DNA from: Imbricaverruca yamaguchii
Lineage: Eukaryota; Arthropoda; Thecostraca; Neoverrucidae
Reading direction: 5' to 3'
Assembly (NCBI GenBank): GCA_034440575.1
Contig: JAOTOL010001272.1
Coordinates: forward strand, 157,501 to 221,500
DNA: 64,000 nt
Shown here piece by piece: positions 1 through 11,792 of this stretch. The notes beneath the pieces were generated by a model. The model was not told where the DNA came from, searched no databases, and was given only the letters and a program-made list of their open reading frames with translations. How positions within the stretch are numbered: the stretch's first letter is position 1; the number at the start of each line of letters is the position of its first letter. A program made the position numbers and the translations under genes.

Positions 1-6
1 ACATAT

Positions 7-866
7 GATCTGCGTTTGGTTAATGTCCAGTTACGAGAGTGTGCGATGAACGGACACTTCGAGGACATTCATTCACCTGCTCTGGATCTTTGACCGCAAA
101 ATCCCGCTGGCCTCTACGACCCAGGGGTACAGGTGAGGGGGCGAACATGGCATGTATGTGGGAGGGGCCGATAAAGGGGCCACCACATTGCGTTCGCCGG
201 AAGTCTGGCGCACGACTATAGGGTACAGGCAAAACACTGCCCGGTAATTTGTTTACCCCGAACTCTGCACGTGGGCACGGTTGGTGCAGATTGGAGGGAC
301 ACATGAACGGGTTTGGCATGCCATAAGCCCCGATGCTAAAGTTGTAGGGCCGGCTAGGGTATAACGACGACCAGGGACGTACCCAACGTGGTAGGGATCC
401 GTGCCCCTCCGTGGGGTACGTCGGACCTGGTCGGAAGTGTATGACGAATACAGCCCGGCGCGGCATCGATCGAATTTAAGGCCAGGTATGTCGGTCAAAG
501 ACACCAGAGCACTTGCATAAGCCCTCTGAACCAGTACGATGAGTCCCCTCGTTGCAGTTAAGACTTTGTCCAGGCGAGGAACGCTGCCAATAATGGCTAG
601 GCCGGCCATGGTTGGCAGTGAAATGTTTACTTGTTCGGCCAACGCACCATCAAAATTAGAGCAATGGTTTGTCGATCTATGTGGTTGTGTACCGCTGGGG
701 GGGGGGGGGGGGGGTCGGGAGCTAAATTTGGAGACCAAGCAATTCATTAATTAATAAGGAGAGCATGAATGGGGCGAGCGAATGTGAAGTGAATTAGAAT
801 GAATGTGAATAGGTAGCTTTAAGAATCAGCGGAAGCCGCCTGAGGCTCAACACAGGTATCGATTTC
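7..866 (+). repeat. Dispersed repeat family C, copy 1
   Basis: This stretch aligns by eye with 33822-34349 and, in its middle and end, with 19041-19720. Shared landmarks are ATCTGCGTTTGG near the start, TTGCGTTCGCCGGAAGTCTG at about 189, the GGATCCGTGCCC block at about 396, and TAGCTTTAAGAA at about 812. Copies differ by many substitutions and indels, so they are old. A run of about 14 G at 700-714 interrupts it. Open frames on both strands (148 and 164 codons on minus) show no known domain and are not kept between copies. Element class unknown; the left end may lie outside the window. Confidence 0.7.
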
Positions 867-1871
867 GTCCGGTACATTGCACAAAAGTATACTACTACTA
901 GCGTCCAAAAAGTGCAACACGGGACATGTCATTCAAAGCAATGGCAAATTTCATTCTCATCAATTTTCTCTAATACAACGTATTCATTATAATGTATCTG
1001 AAGACACCCACTTACCTATACGGTGTTCCCAAAACTTTGACCTCGCACATATATATATTCGTGTTAGGGACGGCAACTCAAACCAACATCACGTCGGCTG
1101 GGGCTTTGGGAATATGTGGTGGAGGTGGCGGCGAAACACAACACAATACACCACTGACATCGGCACAATCAACAAAGGAGTGATTTAGGTCAAGCCCTCG
1201 ATAAGTTCAGTTAGTTCAGGTAGTTCAATCAGTTTCAGTGGAGTTTAGGCTGGATCAAGAATACCTATCACACACCCATACCACTCACCCAGATTTAAAG
1301 CACTATTTTGAACACATTTCACCCACACCCCACTCACCCCACACACACCCACCCCACTCACATCCCGCACCCCCACAACACCGCGCACCCGCCACCACCC
1401 CGACACCACACCGACGGCAAAGCCGCCACCCCTGCACTACCAACAAAATATTTCGCCTGATCCGACGGTTTGGAGAGTCCATCACATGTTTCTCAAGAAG
1501 AAAACAAATTTCATTCCGCCAACATAATCAGGCACAACTTGAAATGCTACCGACAAATATCGCTATATTTCATGACGAGCTTCATAGGCGTCTTCGTTTT
1601 CTCTTTTCCATCAAAGCACATCATTAGTAGAGAATACCATGTCGCTAGTCTGCCAACATGCACTACGCCCTAGATGTTTTTCTTCAACCCAGCCAGATAT
1701 TTGAGAATCTAATTACCCGATCCAGGTGAAGTAGATTGAAATAATTCAATAATTGAAATAAGCAAAGTACAAGTCATTTACGAATAATGCATATTTGAAT
1801 TCAAGTGAGAAACTGAACAAGATGTCCAGGATGGAGCAATTTTAGCGTATCTTCGGTGTAAGCCTACTGTT
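867..1871. other. Unassigned interval with C-rich tract
   Basis: No recognisable gene or repeat. Positions 1318-1400 are C/A-rich with loose CACCC-type repetition. The 103- and 129-codon frames here have no recognisable domain and biased composition. Confidence 0.4.
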
Positions 1872-2692
1872 TTAACTCGCACCACCCTTCCGTTAAGATC
1901 CTCACACCTCGTCCCGGGGGGAGGGTTGATTGACTACACCACTAAAATTTACAAACTTAGCGTTGCATGAAAACGAAAATGGTGTCATGGACGCTCGACG
2001 TGTAGGTGCCCGAAACCACTTCAAATATGTTATTCCCCAAAAGTGGCGTGACTATGGGATCACGGCTGACGTTTTTGGCCCTGGGAGTTCATTTTGTGGA
2101 CATTTTAAGAACAAGATTAATTGAAATCAGAAAAGGACGGAGCACTCGCACATAGCCCAAAATATGTACCCACCAAACATCATTTTGTGCAATTTTTCAA
2201 AATATTAAGTTTTCTATTTTCTTCAATTTGTCTTCTAATGTGTAGAGCGGATCGCGAAACGTTGTTGTATGCCAATTTGCCTCCATATAAATGCTTACTT
2301 AATCTAGAATCTTCTGCTTTAGCTCTAATGGGCAAGTGGGTAAAACGTCATCAAAACACCATCACCATGGAGAACATTATCAAAAACGGAAAAAATCACA
2401 AATTATCTTGGTATTTTTATTGCATCACTGAAGATAAGCAAGCGATGGAAGTTTCAATCAAATATCTGTATCCGTTAAGGCGTGGCGACTGGTTTAACTC
2501 TTTTGAGGTTACCTCACTTGACCTTGCTGACTCCCTGACATCAAATGACCTGACCTCAAAATTTACATACAGCATGCCAAATTGTTGTAGGAAATTGTGA
2601 GCTAAGTTTCGGCGCGCCCTTCGTTCACTATACGCGGAAAACCTTAGGGGTGGGGGCGTGTAAAATGATCCCCCGAGACACGGAGATAGCAT
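1872..2692 (-). mobile_element. Family A TTAA element, copy A1 (degenerate)
   Basis: Aligned along its length with copies A4, A5 and A6 in the same orientation. The left end is TTAA followed by CTCGCACCACCC, then AGATCCTCACACC, GATAAGCAAGCGATG, the TTACCTCACTTGACCTTG block and the ATACGCGGAAAACCTTAGG block. The right end is eroded: the usual GACGGGACGGGTTAA reads as CGAGACACGGAGATAG. It carries no transposase, so it is a non-autonomous element. TTAA plus CCC-type termini suggest piggyBac mobilisation (inference). The 159-codon frame inside is incidental. Confidence 0.75.
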
Positions 2693-3045
2693 GCGCACAG
2701 GAGGATCAATCACATAACGCAAACCGGAGATGGGGAGAAGGTTCGGGCCTCATCTCCACTTAGATCCAACCACTACTGAAAAGAGAAACACATATTTGGA
2801 GAGGAGATACTAAGGCGGTAGTGAACTCTCTGCAGCATAAATGTGATAACCCCAAGTCCACATCTTCCTGGTCAAATGAGGTCACAAACGTAAAATGTTG
2901 ATGACTTCGTGGTTGACAGGGTGCCCGGTAGTCAAGGGTGATGTTGTTTACTGCCATCAAAGCGAACAAATGCATTGACGATCACTACCCTGCGCAATAA
3001 ACCCCTAACGACATCGTAACAAGCCGACCCCACGCTGCGCCGGAC
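2693..3045. other. Unassigned interval
   Basis: Nothing recognised on either strand between family A copy 1 and the 29-bp array. Confidence 0.3.
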
Positions 3046-3057
3046 TTGGCCGTCCCA

Positions 3058-4115
3058 CCTGACCAGCGTGTCGAGCCGCCGTCCCACCTCGCCAGCGTGT
3101 CGAGCCGCCGTCCCACCTCGCCAGCGTGTCGAGCCGCCGTCCCACCTCGCCAGCGTGTCGAGCCGCCGTCCCACCTCGCCAGCGTGTCGAGCCGCCGTCC
3201 CACCTCGCCAGCGTGTCGAGCCGCCGTCCCACCTCGCCAGCGTGTCGAGCCGCCGTCCCACCTCGCCAGCGTGTCGAGCCGCCGTCCCACCTCGCCAGCG
3301 TGTCGAGCCGCCGTCCCACCTCGCCAGCGTGTCGCGCCGCCGTCCCACCTGGCCGGGGTGTCGCGCCGCCGTCCCACCTGGCCGGGGTGTTGCACCACCG
3401 TCCCACCTGGCCGGGGTGTTGCACCACCGCCCCACCTGACCAGCGTGTCGAGCCGCCGTCCCACCTTGCCAGCGTGTCGCGCCGCCTTCCCACCTGGCCG
3501 GGGTGTTCCACCACCGTCCCACCTGGCCGGGGTGTTGCACCACCGCCCCACCTGGCCGGGGTGTTGCGCCACCGTCCCACCTGGCCGGGGTGTTGCGCCA
3601 CCGTCCCACCTGGCCGGGGTGTTGCACCACCGCCCCACCTGGCCGGGGTGTTGCGCCACCGTCCCACCTGGCCGGGGTGTTGCACCACCGCCCCACCTGG
3701 CCGGGGTGTTGCGCCACCGTCCCACCTGGCCGGGGTGTTGCGCCACCGTCCCTGGCCGGGGTGTTGCACCACCGCCCCACCTGGCCGGGGTGTTGCGCCA
3801 CCGTCCCACCTAGCCGGGGTGTTGCACCACCGTCCCACCTGGCCGGGGTGTTGCGCCACCGTCCCACCTGGCCGGGGTGTTGCGCCACCGTCCCACCTGA
3901 CCGGGGTGTTGCACCACCGCCCCACCTGGCCGGGGTGTTGCGCCACCGTCCCACCTAGCCGGGGTGTTGCACCACCGTCCCACCTGGCCGGGGTGTTGCA
4001 CCACCGCCCCACCTGGCCGGGGTGTTGCGCCACCGTCCCACCTAGCCGGGGTGTTGCACCACCGTCCCACCTGGCCGGGGTGTTGCGCCACCGTCCCACC
4101 TGGCCGACGTGTCGC
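3058..4115. repeat. 29-bp GC-rich minisatellite, two subfamilies
   Basis: About 36 units of 29 bp. The first block (about 3063-3335) repeats GTCGAGCCGCCGTCCCACCT plus CGCCAGCGT. After a short transition the second block repeats GGCCGGGGTGTTGCACCACC plus GTCCCACCT, with A/G and T/C variants. One unit near 3745-3760 is shortened, and a first-type unit is embedded at about 3440-3475. Because 29 is not a multiple of 3, each unit rotates through all frames and no stop arises. This creates ORFs of 255 to 407 codons on both strands that should not be read as proteins. Confidence 0.93.
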
Positions 4116-4845
4116 GCCACTGCCCTACCTGTCCTAGACGGCGGCACCTTTGTGGCGGGCGGCCGGCGGCCGGTCGGTCGACATTGCACCACCGCAGTTT
4201 CTATATCTACCAACACATTACAAAAATTATCTTGGCTACGACGTGCTTTTCAATTTGTAACATACTCGCACTGCAGCATCGGCCGCAATATTGCAGAATC
4301 GCGGCGACGTCTGCAATGGGGGGAGGGGGGTCGCCGAGTTCGCCGATAGCACGCCAACAATCGTTGGTGTTTGGGGCACTGACTCTGATTCCGTGACGTC
4401 GCCGCGCCCCCGGTAAAGGCGGCTCTGACGTCAGTGTGCCTGGCCAAGTGTGGCGCCGCGCCAAACTCGCCGCGCCCGCGCTGACGTCCACTGGGCTCGG
4501 CAAACAGGTTTACGGGTCGGCTTTACGGGTCGAGCCGGGCGACGGGTTAGCTGTACATACGTCACGCACGAGCGCTGGACGGTTCCAGACCAGTTACTGA
4601 CAGCCGTTTGCCCAGCCAGGCACCCCACTGACTTCACAGACATCCGCTGCAAGTGTGTGGGTGCGCTGTGATGTCACAACTGCTGACAGAACAGGGCACA
4701 CAGAGAGTGCGCCACCTTCGTGCGGCTGGCGCCGCTGGTGCAGACGGGAAGGAACCACACGCTGGTCCAGCAGCCACCCCGACAACTGGGCCGTGGGCTA
4801 TTGACCAGATTAGTCAGGCAGTCGCCACCGCCGGTGGCGGCGACA
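4116..4845. other. GC- and CpG-rich interval
   Basis: CpG-rich sequence with GACGTC motifs at about 4395-4490 and no convincing ORF. It could be a small CpG island or unmethylated regulatory DNA (inference). No TATA box or splice pair stands out. Confidence 0.3.
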
Positions 4846-5206
4846 GTCACGGTCACGGTCACGGCCACCGTCATGGAAATGGCAGTCACGGTCACGGTTA
4901 GTCACGGCAATGGTCACGGTCACTGGGACGGTCACAGTCAGTCACAGCGATGGTCACGGTCACGGCCACGGTCAGTCACGGCGATGGTCACGGTCACTGC
5001 GATGGTCACGGTCACGGCGGCGGTCACTGTCATGGCGACGGTCACGGTCACGGTCAAGGCGACGGTCACAGTCACGGCGATGGTCATGGTCACGGCGACG
5101 GTCGTTGTTACGGCGACGGTCACAGTAACGGCGACGGTCACAGTCACGGCGAGTCACGGTCACGATCACGGTCACAGTAACGGCGATGGTCACGGTCACG
5201 AAGACC
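4846..5206. repeat. GGTCAC-based degenerate array
   Basis: Interspersed 6-bp GGTCAC and 9-12-bp variants such as GGTCACGGCGACGGTCAC repeat for about 360 bp, with scattered substitutions. The resulting His/Gly-rich, Val/Thr-rich and Arg/Ser-rich frames on both strands are low complexity, with no evidence of use. Confidence 0.85.
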
Positions 5207-5339
5207 GCGACGGCCTCGGCCATGGCATGGTCACGTTCGGCGCCAGAAATATCCCACACCGTTCTGTGACCAAAATTGCCCATGGAGAGGTGATCACGAC
5301 CGCGCCGCATGATAACGAATCGGCGTCGGCGCCAGCCAA

Positions 5340-5725
5340 CATCGATTCCGACGCTGCGTACGCCGACTCAGCAGCCCACCGACACGAGCTACCCAACACT
5401 GACACCGACCACACAGCACCAGCACAAGCCACCAAACACTGACACCGACCACACGACACCAACACCAGCCACCTGCCTCCGCCACCGACCATACAGCACC
5501 AACACCAACATAAATAACCAGCACTGACGCCGATGACACATCACCCACACTAACACTCACCATGCAATACCTACACGAGTCACCAACTACTAACACCAAC
5601 CATGCTACACCAACACGAGTCACCTAACGTAAACACAGATCGCATGGCACCAACACGAGCCACAGACTACCGACACCGACTATACCACGCCAACACGAGT
5701 TACATATGTACCACCGACACCAGTC
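5340..5725. repeat. Degenerate ~41-bp repeat
   Basis: Loose units built on ACACTGACACCGACCACACA and CACCAACACGAGTCACC recur at roughly 40-bp steps for nearly 400 bp. Divergence rises toward the right end. Confidence 0.6.
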
Positions 5726-6660
5726 ACACATAACCCCACTCACTTCTATATACATACAATGGAAGTCACCGTCGGTCATCTAAGCCATATCCATGCGTAT
5801 GTAAGCTCACTGCATGCTACTAGGCGACTCATCCTTGCTTTCAACCTGACACCAGGAACAATGGCCAGGGGGATGGGTATCACAACTGACATATCCGACG
5901 AAGGTCATACGCACGAGAACAAGTGCGAAATTCCCGCTACAATTTGTCGTCCCGAGGAAGCAGATTTTTGTGTACTTGAGGTAATTGGCGGACGCTTTCA
6001 AGTAACTGCTGATGGATGATTTGTACGTCGCGCCCACCACAGGCCGTTACCACGGCACCGATCACATGTGATCAGACGGCCTACATAATTCTGCTATAAT
6101 TCGCTAGTGATAATGCTCCACTGTCTTCGCCACACTGCGTCGCCGGCTATTTATTTATTACTTTCCAGAATGTTTGCTTCATATTTTGTTTTAATCGCAT
6201 GTCGCAGATATATGCCGAGAAGGCTTGATAAGACCTGACATTACTACCGGAGATCAAGCAAAGAGACTGCGCGCCGTTCAAGTTCCCCGCCCGCCCGCCC
6301 GGGTGTCCGTAGGTGTCCTTCCCAAGACATCTACGGGAAGCTCCGCCCCCGGGTGACGACAGGCACCCGGACCACTGGTTGGCTACAAGCCGGGAAGCCG
6401 GTTGCCGTCACTAATTAGTTACCCGCCGGGTTGGCCGGCGCAGCTCCCTTCTCACTTCCCTTCGACCCAGCGGCGCTCTCGGGCGCTGTCGGGAAACCCT
6501 ATTGCACCGGCGGCCGGTCTCGATTGTCTTTCCCCATCCAACCCAATAGGCTGGGGCCGAACAGAGGTACCTTTCTGGTTTAAAGGATCGGGTTAGCGGT
6601 GTTTGGACGGTGACTGCACACGCCTCTGCTCGGTTGATCCCATCCCACAGACACCTGCTT
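5726..6660. other. Unassigned interval
   Basis: No gene or repeat recognised. The GC content rises from about 6280. The segment 6280-6370 is rich in GCCCGCCCGCCCGGG-like sequence. Confidence 0.3.
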
Positions 6661-7389
6661 AAGTGACGAGCCCCGCTGTACAGCGTGCCAGGGGTCACAC
6701 CCTGCCTCGTCCCCCGATTCCCGGCCTGATTGGAGGCAAAGGAAAAGAAACAACGTCGCCACGCTGCTCAGCGCGGCACTCCGACCTCGCCCCCACCAGC
6801 CGAATGGACCTGACCACGGCTGTCCCCCCTGTGGCCGACCCCAGCGGAGTCGGCGACACGCCCCCCATTCCCTCTCACCCAGACCGTCCGAGCTCGACCT
6901 TTCCATCTCCTCCCCACCTCTCCGCCGCCGGCCACGCGTCCTGCTTTCACAGCAAGCCCTTCTGAATCCCCCAACCGTCACCAGGCCGTCCCACCGCCGG
7001 TCACGAGCTATGCTCCCATTGCGGGCCATTCTGACGCCTGCCCCCCCCCTCCCCATCGCCACCAGGCAGCTCAGCCACCGGTCACGCGCCCCGCCCCATC
7101 GCGGGCTGCCCCGACACCCGCCCCCACCACCGCCACCAGGTCGCCCCGCCCACCAAGGCGCGGTCATCTTCAACACCGCCCCCTCAGGGTCGCCCCTGTT
7201 CTCCCCACCTCTCCCATTGACCTCCCGGGTCAGCCTCCTCTCCCGACCCCCGAGCCAGACCCTCCCCCTTCAGAGATCCAAAGCTTCCCTCATCCTCACC
7301 AGAGTCGTCAGACTCCTTCGAGACGTACGATCCCGCCACACACACGCCTGCGGGGGCGGGAACACCAACATCACTAATGCAGACACCCA
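6661..7389 (+). mobile_element. Proline-rich region upstream of LINE endonuclease, possible ORF1 part
   Basis: All three forward frames are rich in Pro, Ser and Thr. One frame from about 7270 reads through an acidic Ser-rich stretch (SSPESSDSFETYDP) directly into the endonuclease frame that follows. In Jockey-type LINEs a low-complexity or gag-like ORF1 precedes ORF2, so this may be the remains of it. No zinc knuckle is visible and frames are broken near 6965, so the assignment is weak. Confidence 0.35.
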
Positions 7390-8163
7390 CCACTGAATTG
7401 TTGCTCCAATAGAATACGGGGTCACTCATATCCCATGGGGCAGAATTTAAGGAATATATATTAAAAAATAAACACTTGATTACCGCCGTTCATGGGACCC
7501 CATGGCACGGCAATGATCAATATAACTTTAGCATCTTTGGCTATGCCCTCTATATCCACAACAGAAATTATACATCCCGCGGCGGGGGCACGCTTATTCG
7601 TCTCGAACACTCTTCTTCATCGCCCCATCACCATTCCCAATGACTTTAATTTTGTTGCACTATCTGTCCAAAGTGCACAACTAGAGCTCGTAGTTCTCTC
7701 CCTATGTCTTCCTCCTACGCATTCACTATCCTTAGCTTCTATGGCTAATCTCTTCAGTCTCCATCCACACTCCTGTATGGTGCTGCGCGACCTCAACGCC
7801 CACCACCAGGCATGGGGTTGTCACCACCACAACCCCGCGAGGACACCACATTGAAACACTCCTCAACAAACACAGAATGGACTTTTTAAACGACCAAACA
7901 CCCACACACAACACAGACGTCGCCCTATTCCGTCAGTCTGCCATTGACTTCTCCCTAGCTTCAGCGTCCATCGCAACCCTCGACTCTTGGCACGTTCAAC
8001 CCGATCCCCTTTTCAGCGATCATTTCCCATGCATGTCACGCTCGAACGGTCAGCCCAGTCTAGATAGGTCATTCATACCCAAATTGAACGTTCGCAAAGC
8101 GAAATGGCCATCTTTATCCCAAGAAATTGACAACCCAGTATCACTCTCCAATTTCAGCATTTC
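7390..8163 (+). mobile_element. Degenerate Jockey-like LINE: APE-type endonuclease domain
   Basis: Remnant of the apurinic-type endonuclease that nicks target DNA for reverse transcription. The reading starts at about 7390 (GSLISHGAEFKEYILKNKH), changes frame near 7590 to LFVSNTLLHRPITIPNDF, reaches RDLNAHHQAWG at about 7776, shifts again near 7835 to HHIETLLNKHRMDFLNDQ, then AIDFSLAS and the SDHFP motif at about 8015. The Asp and Asn of DLN and the Asp-His of SDH are present. The usual Gln-Glu-Thr motif is not recognisable, and an amber codon lies near 7404. No reverse transcriptase follows; a family A element begins right after the last stop. Inactive. Confidence 0.8.
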
Positions 8164-8735
8164 TTAACCCGTCCCGTCTCTGGGGGGTCTTCAACCGTCC
8201 CCTGAGGTTTCTCGCGGATAGTGGACGAACGGCACGTGGGATCGCGCCCAAATGTGGCATACCTTTTCCCACATCAATTTTGCACGATGTTTCAAAATTT
8301 TGAAGTCAGGTCATCTAGGATCAACGAGTTAGTCAAGGTCAACTGCGGTCACCTCCAAAAAAGTCCAACCAGTTGTCAGGCTTTAACGGATATAGATATT
8401 TTAATGAAACTTTCAGAGCTTGCTTATCTTTAGGGATGCAACAAAACGAACGAGAGGATTTTATTTCGTTTTTGGCTGCATATAAATTTTGCGTATTTTC
8501 CAAATTGCAGTTCAAATCGAGGATTCTGGCTAAAGTAAGCATTTTGTATTAGGGCAAGTTGACATCCAACAACGTTTCTCGGTCTGCTCTACCCATTGGG
8601 AAAGGAAAATTAAAGAAAACTTGAAAACTTAAAATTGTGAAATTTCCCAAAAAAATCGGGGGGGGGGGGCAAACAAATTAAAGCCCTGGTCGATTTCGCT
8701 GTCCTTTTCTACCAAATCATTTCACCCTGTCACCT
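8164..8735 (+). mobile_element. Family A TTAA element, copy A2 (3'-truncated)
   Basis: Begins TTAACCCGTCCCGTCTC, then GGGGGGTCTTCAACC, the CTGAGGTTTCTCGCGGATA block, and the same order of landmarks as copy A3. It stops after the CTGGTCGATTTCGCTGTCC block, so about 250-300 bp including the second terminus is missing. It abuts the LINE endonuclease remnant exactly at TTAA. Confidence 0.8.
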
Positions 8736-8900
8736 TGCCCTAGAAAGTGAGATGGGAGCAATTGGTCACTCAACATCTTGAAATACAAACGCGTCATACA
8801 TCTTCTGTGATATATGCTTACAACTTCTAATGTCCTTAAAAAAACGAAAATTGAACGTGTTCCAATTATATATCATGTCTAATAACTTCCATGAAGGTTT
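8736..8900. other. Unassigned interval
   Basis: AT-rich spacer between the truncated family A copy and the satellite; nothing recognised. Confidence 0.3.
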
Positions 8901-9440
8901 AACCCTGCCACTCTTGCATTCAATTCCAGAATTTGTGTTGCAAATTATCGCATTGCATCTCTTTAAATTCAATATTAGATATTCTACATAACCGAATTTA
9001 TTTACAATGGTCTCAAATAAACAGGCATAAAATCAGCTGCCTTCTGATGCCATACTCGATTCCTTTTTTTAGATATCCAACCCTGTCATTTTTGCACTCA
9101 ATTCCAGGATTTGTGTCTCGAATTATCACACTGAACTCCTTTAAATTGTATATCAGATGTTCTGCATTAGCGAATACATTTCCAATGGTCTCAAATAAAC
9201 CAAAATAAAATCAGCTGCCTTCTGATGCCATACTCCACTTGTTTTATACATACCTAACCCTGTCATTTCTGCATTCAATGGCATGGTTAGTGTCTCGAAT
9301 TATCACATTGCATTCCTTTAAATGGTATATCAGACGTTCTGTATTAGCGTATTAATTTCAAATGGTCTCAAATAAACCGACATAAATTATTTACCTTCTG
9401 ATGCCACACTCGACTACTTTTCTAGATATCTAACCATGCC
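8901..9440. repeat. Three-copy ~177-bp satellite-like tandem
   Basis: AACCCTGNC recurs at about 8901, 9079, 9256 and (AACCATGCC) 9432, spacing 178, 177 and 176 bp. Each unit carries GCATTCAATTCCAG-like, TTAGTGTCTCGAATTATC-like, ATGGTCTCAAATAAAC and CTTCTGATGCCA. Units differ at an estimated 10-20 percent of positions. Confidence 0.85.
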
Positions 9441-10440
9441 ATTTTTTTCACCTTTTGAAGTAAAGCTTTCAGACATCATTGAGGTTCTGGCATGTCTCGA
9501 TGCACGTCAAGTGCCGACAGTTGCTGCCCGGAAGATCCGAAGGGCCGCCGAATGGCGACTCGACATAAATCAAGTTCCAGCCTTGATCAATACGAAGTGT
9601 CATCGGCTCTATCACGGTAAAATTATGCATGAGAAGTTAACGATTGTAGATGAATTATTTCCATTTAACGCCAACAGTCATACCGTTTTTAAACAATATT
9701 GATGACACATGTCCGAATCAACTCCAATAGTGGCGGGAATCATGCCATGCACATTACCTATGGCTTCATATATGAAAATCTGCCAGTAACTTTGGCATCA
9801 GGCTCTATTGACGTTCAGGGAGCAGTTCCGCGTCCCGCCATACCATGAAAGGCGGGGCTGTCAGCGGCGGGCTGTGGGCCGCGGCCGGCGCCGCCGGCAG
9901 TTCGCCGATTATTGATTATGAAGACCAAGAAAATAGTTCCAGAAGTTAATGCGCAAAGTAACAATATGCACAACATATCACTATAAGTGGCAATGCAATT
10001 GACGTCTGAAGGCAAGCTAACTTTTGTGGAGACAGAGTTTCATAAATAGTAACTATATTCTTCGCGCGCACACTAGTGGGCATCCGGGCGCGTTCGTCGC
10101 GGGCGCATATGTCAGAATTCTTCAATGGCATCAGGAACCTGCCTGTTTTCTTTCTTTACTGGAGATCCCCTCGATGTCCGCATTAACATTGCGTCTGACG
10201 CCTAACGTACCCGCTGAGCGTCTATGCACTTCATCTCTTTGGTTAAGCATGTTCCCAGATTGGGTAAACGCATCACCAGTGTTCGAAAACGTGCCGGTAC
10301 CTTGCAAAATGCAATCAGCGCACAAAAAAAGCAACAAAACCCTAACAGCTGGGGTCTCAAAACACCTAAAAAAGGGGCGCCCTGAGACACAAATCCACCA
10401 CCACCATCGACCCAGGCGAGAGTTCGTCTGGTGCCCACTT
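9441..10440. other. Unassigned interval
   Basis: Contains open frames of 88 codons (9436-9702, plus) and 146 codons (10024-10464, plus) with no family I recognise. A short very GC-rich patch (9810-9905, GGCGGGCTGTGGGCCGCGGC) stands out from AT-rich surroundings. Confidence 0.3.
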
Positions 10441-11225
10441 CACTTTTCTGAGCCACCTTCGTGAATTCGGAGGGCTCGAATTTTAACTCACTACGCGAAT
10501 TTTGGGTGCCCCAGCGCGATTTTTTGGGACACCGGCACGATTCTTTGGAGCCTATTCCACTCAGCATGGAGGGAAAGCATTTTCCACCTCGGTACGCCAC
10601 TGTGGTTGCTCATCTTTTTTTAGCCTATAGCACCATTCAGAGTTTTAACAAATTTTCGGATATTTTTATTCCGAGACCCGTTCTTATTCTTCCGGCGCTC
10701 GTGTTGCTTCGAGTCGCGGTGATTTTTTTTTGTGGCGTGGGGTGGGGGTAGGTTATATTTTGCAATGCTATACGCCATATTTTTGGGCCCCGGTACGATT
10801 CTTCGGGCTTCCAATGCGATTTTATTTCAGGTGGCTCGGTAAGTTTTTTTCTTCTCCAGGACCACACGGGTATTGGGAGTCATTGACGGGATTTGTGAGA
10901 CCGCAGTGTGGCATTCCCCATAAGAATTGATTTTCGTGGGGCAGCTGCGACTTTTGGGGTCCCTGCGCGACCGGTCATGCTCGTAGTGTGATTTTCAGGG
11001 CGCAGGCGCGAACTTTTGGGGCTCCGAAAGCGGTATCCCGGTCCCAATATGTCTTTTTGTGGCTCCAACGGGATCTTCAAGAACATCGACACGATTTTTC
11101 TCTTAACCCACAGCGTGATTTTCAGGTGCCATTAAGTGAACTTTTGAGGCCCCAGTGTGATTATCAGTGGGTCCCTGTGCAACTGTTTTAGGGCCCCGGT
11201 TCCACATTTTTGAGCCGGCCTCGTC
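10441..11225. repeat. Degenerate short minisatellite E, copy 1
   Basis: Loose units of about 25-30 bp on the theme GCGCGATTTTTTGGGGCCCC (for example GTGCCCCAGCGCGATTTTTT and GGCACGATTCTTTGGAGCC) recur across nearly 800 bp, highly diverged. The same theme in the same orientation fills 56100-57430. Confidence 0.6.
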
Positions 11226-11792
11226 GACAAAACCACACATGAATATGTAGCCCTCGTCGCTCATGTCACGCGGCCAGGCTCGCGTGGCCCCGCTCCTTTG
11301 TGGTGTATGTCAAAGTCTAGGTAATGTTCTTGTAATACCACGGTTAACACACAAAATTGCTGGCTTTCTAGCATTCATTCTTCACCTAAATACTTCACAT
11401 TTCAGCCTTCCTCGCCTCCTTGAATACAGCATAAGTGCTGCGAACTTGCAATCATTTTTTTTTCTTCTTTATAAAAATGCACCGTTCCAAGGAAATATCA
11501 CTCGCTGCCGGAACTATAGGGAGGTATTTTTGTTCACTGCTTCATCAAAACTCCCTATGATTGAGTAGGACTTTTTACTCCACTAGGTGGGATTCCACGG
11601 CACTAGGTGGGACGCATCCCACCTAGTTAACCTGTTAAGGGAAGCTTTGCATATGTGTTATTTCACATTCGGCAGGCAGTGACCGATCCAATTTGGTCAA
11701 AACGGACGGCTCTCCTTATAAATTGCGCTAGATTTTTTACCTACCGATTTTCCAAGCAGCATGGCTTTCCCCTTCCATATTTTTTTCAAACT
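11226..11792. other. Unassigned interval with short hairpin
   Basis: No gene recognised. The perfect inverted repeat at 11602-11627 is listed separately. Confidence 0.3.
11602..11627. repeat. Perfect 11-bp inverted repeat, 4-nt loop
   Basis: ACTAGGTGGGA, loop CGCA, TCCCACCTAGT. A further direct copy of CACTAGGTGGGA lies 20 bp upstream at about 11581. Function unknown; it may mark the end of a small element. Confidence 0.7.

Noticed and set aside
3005..4349. Long ORFs (255-407 codons) on both strands
   Set aside because: Produced by a 29-bp tandem unit that lacks stops in any phase; all frames are open and the predicted peptides are shifted versions of one another.
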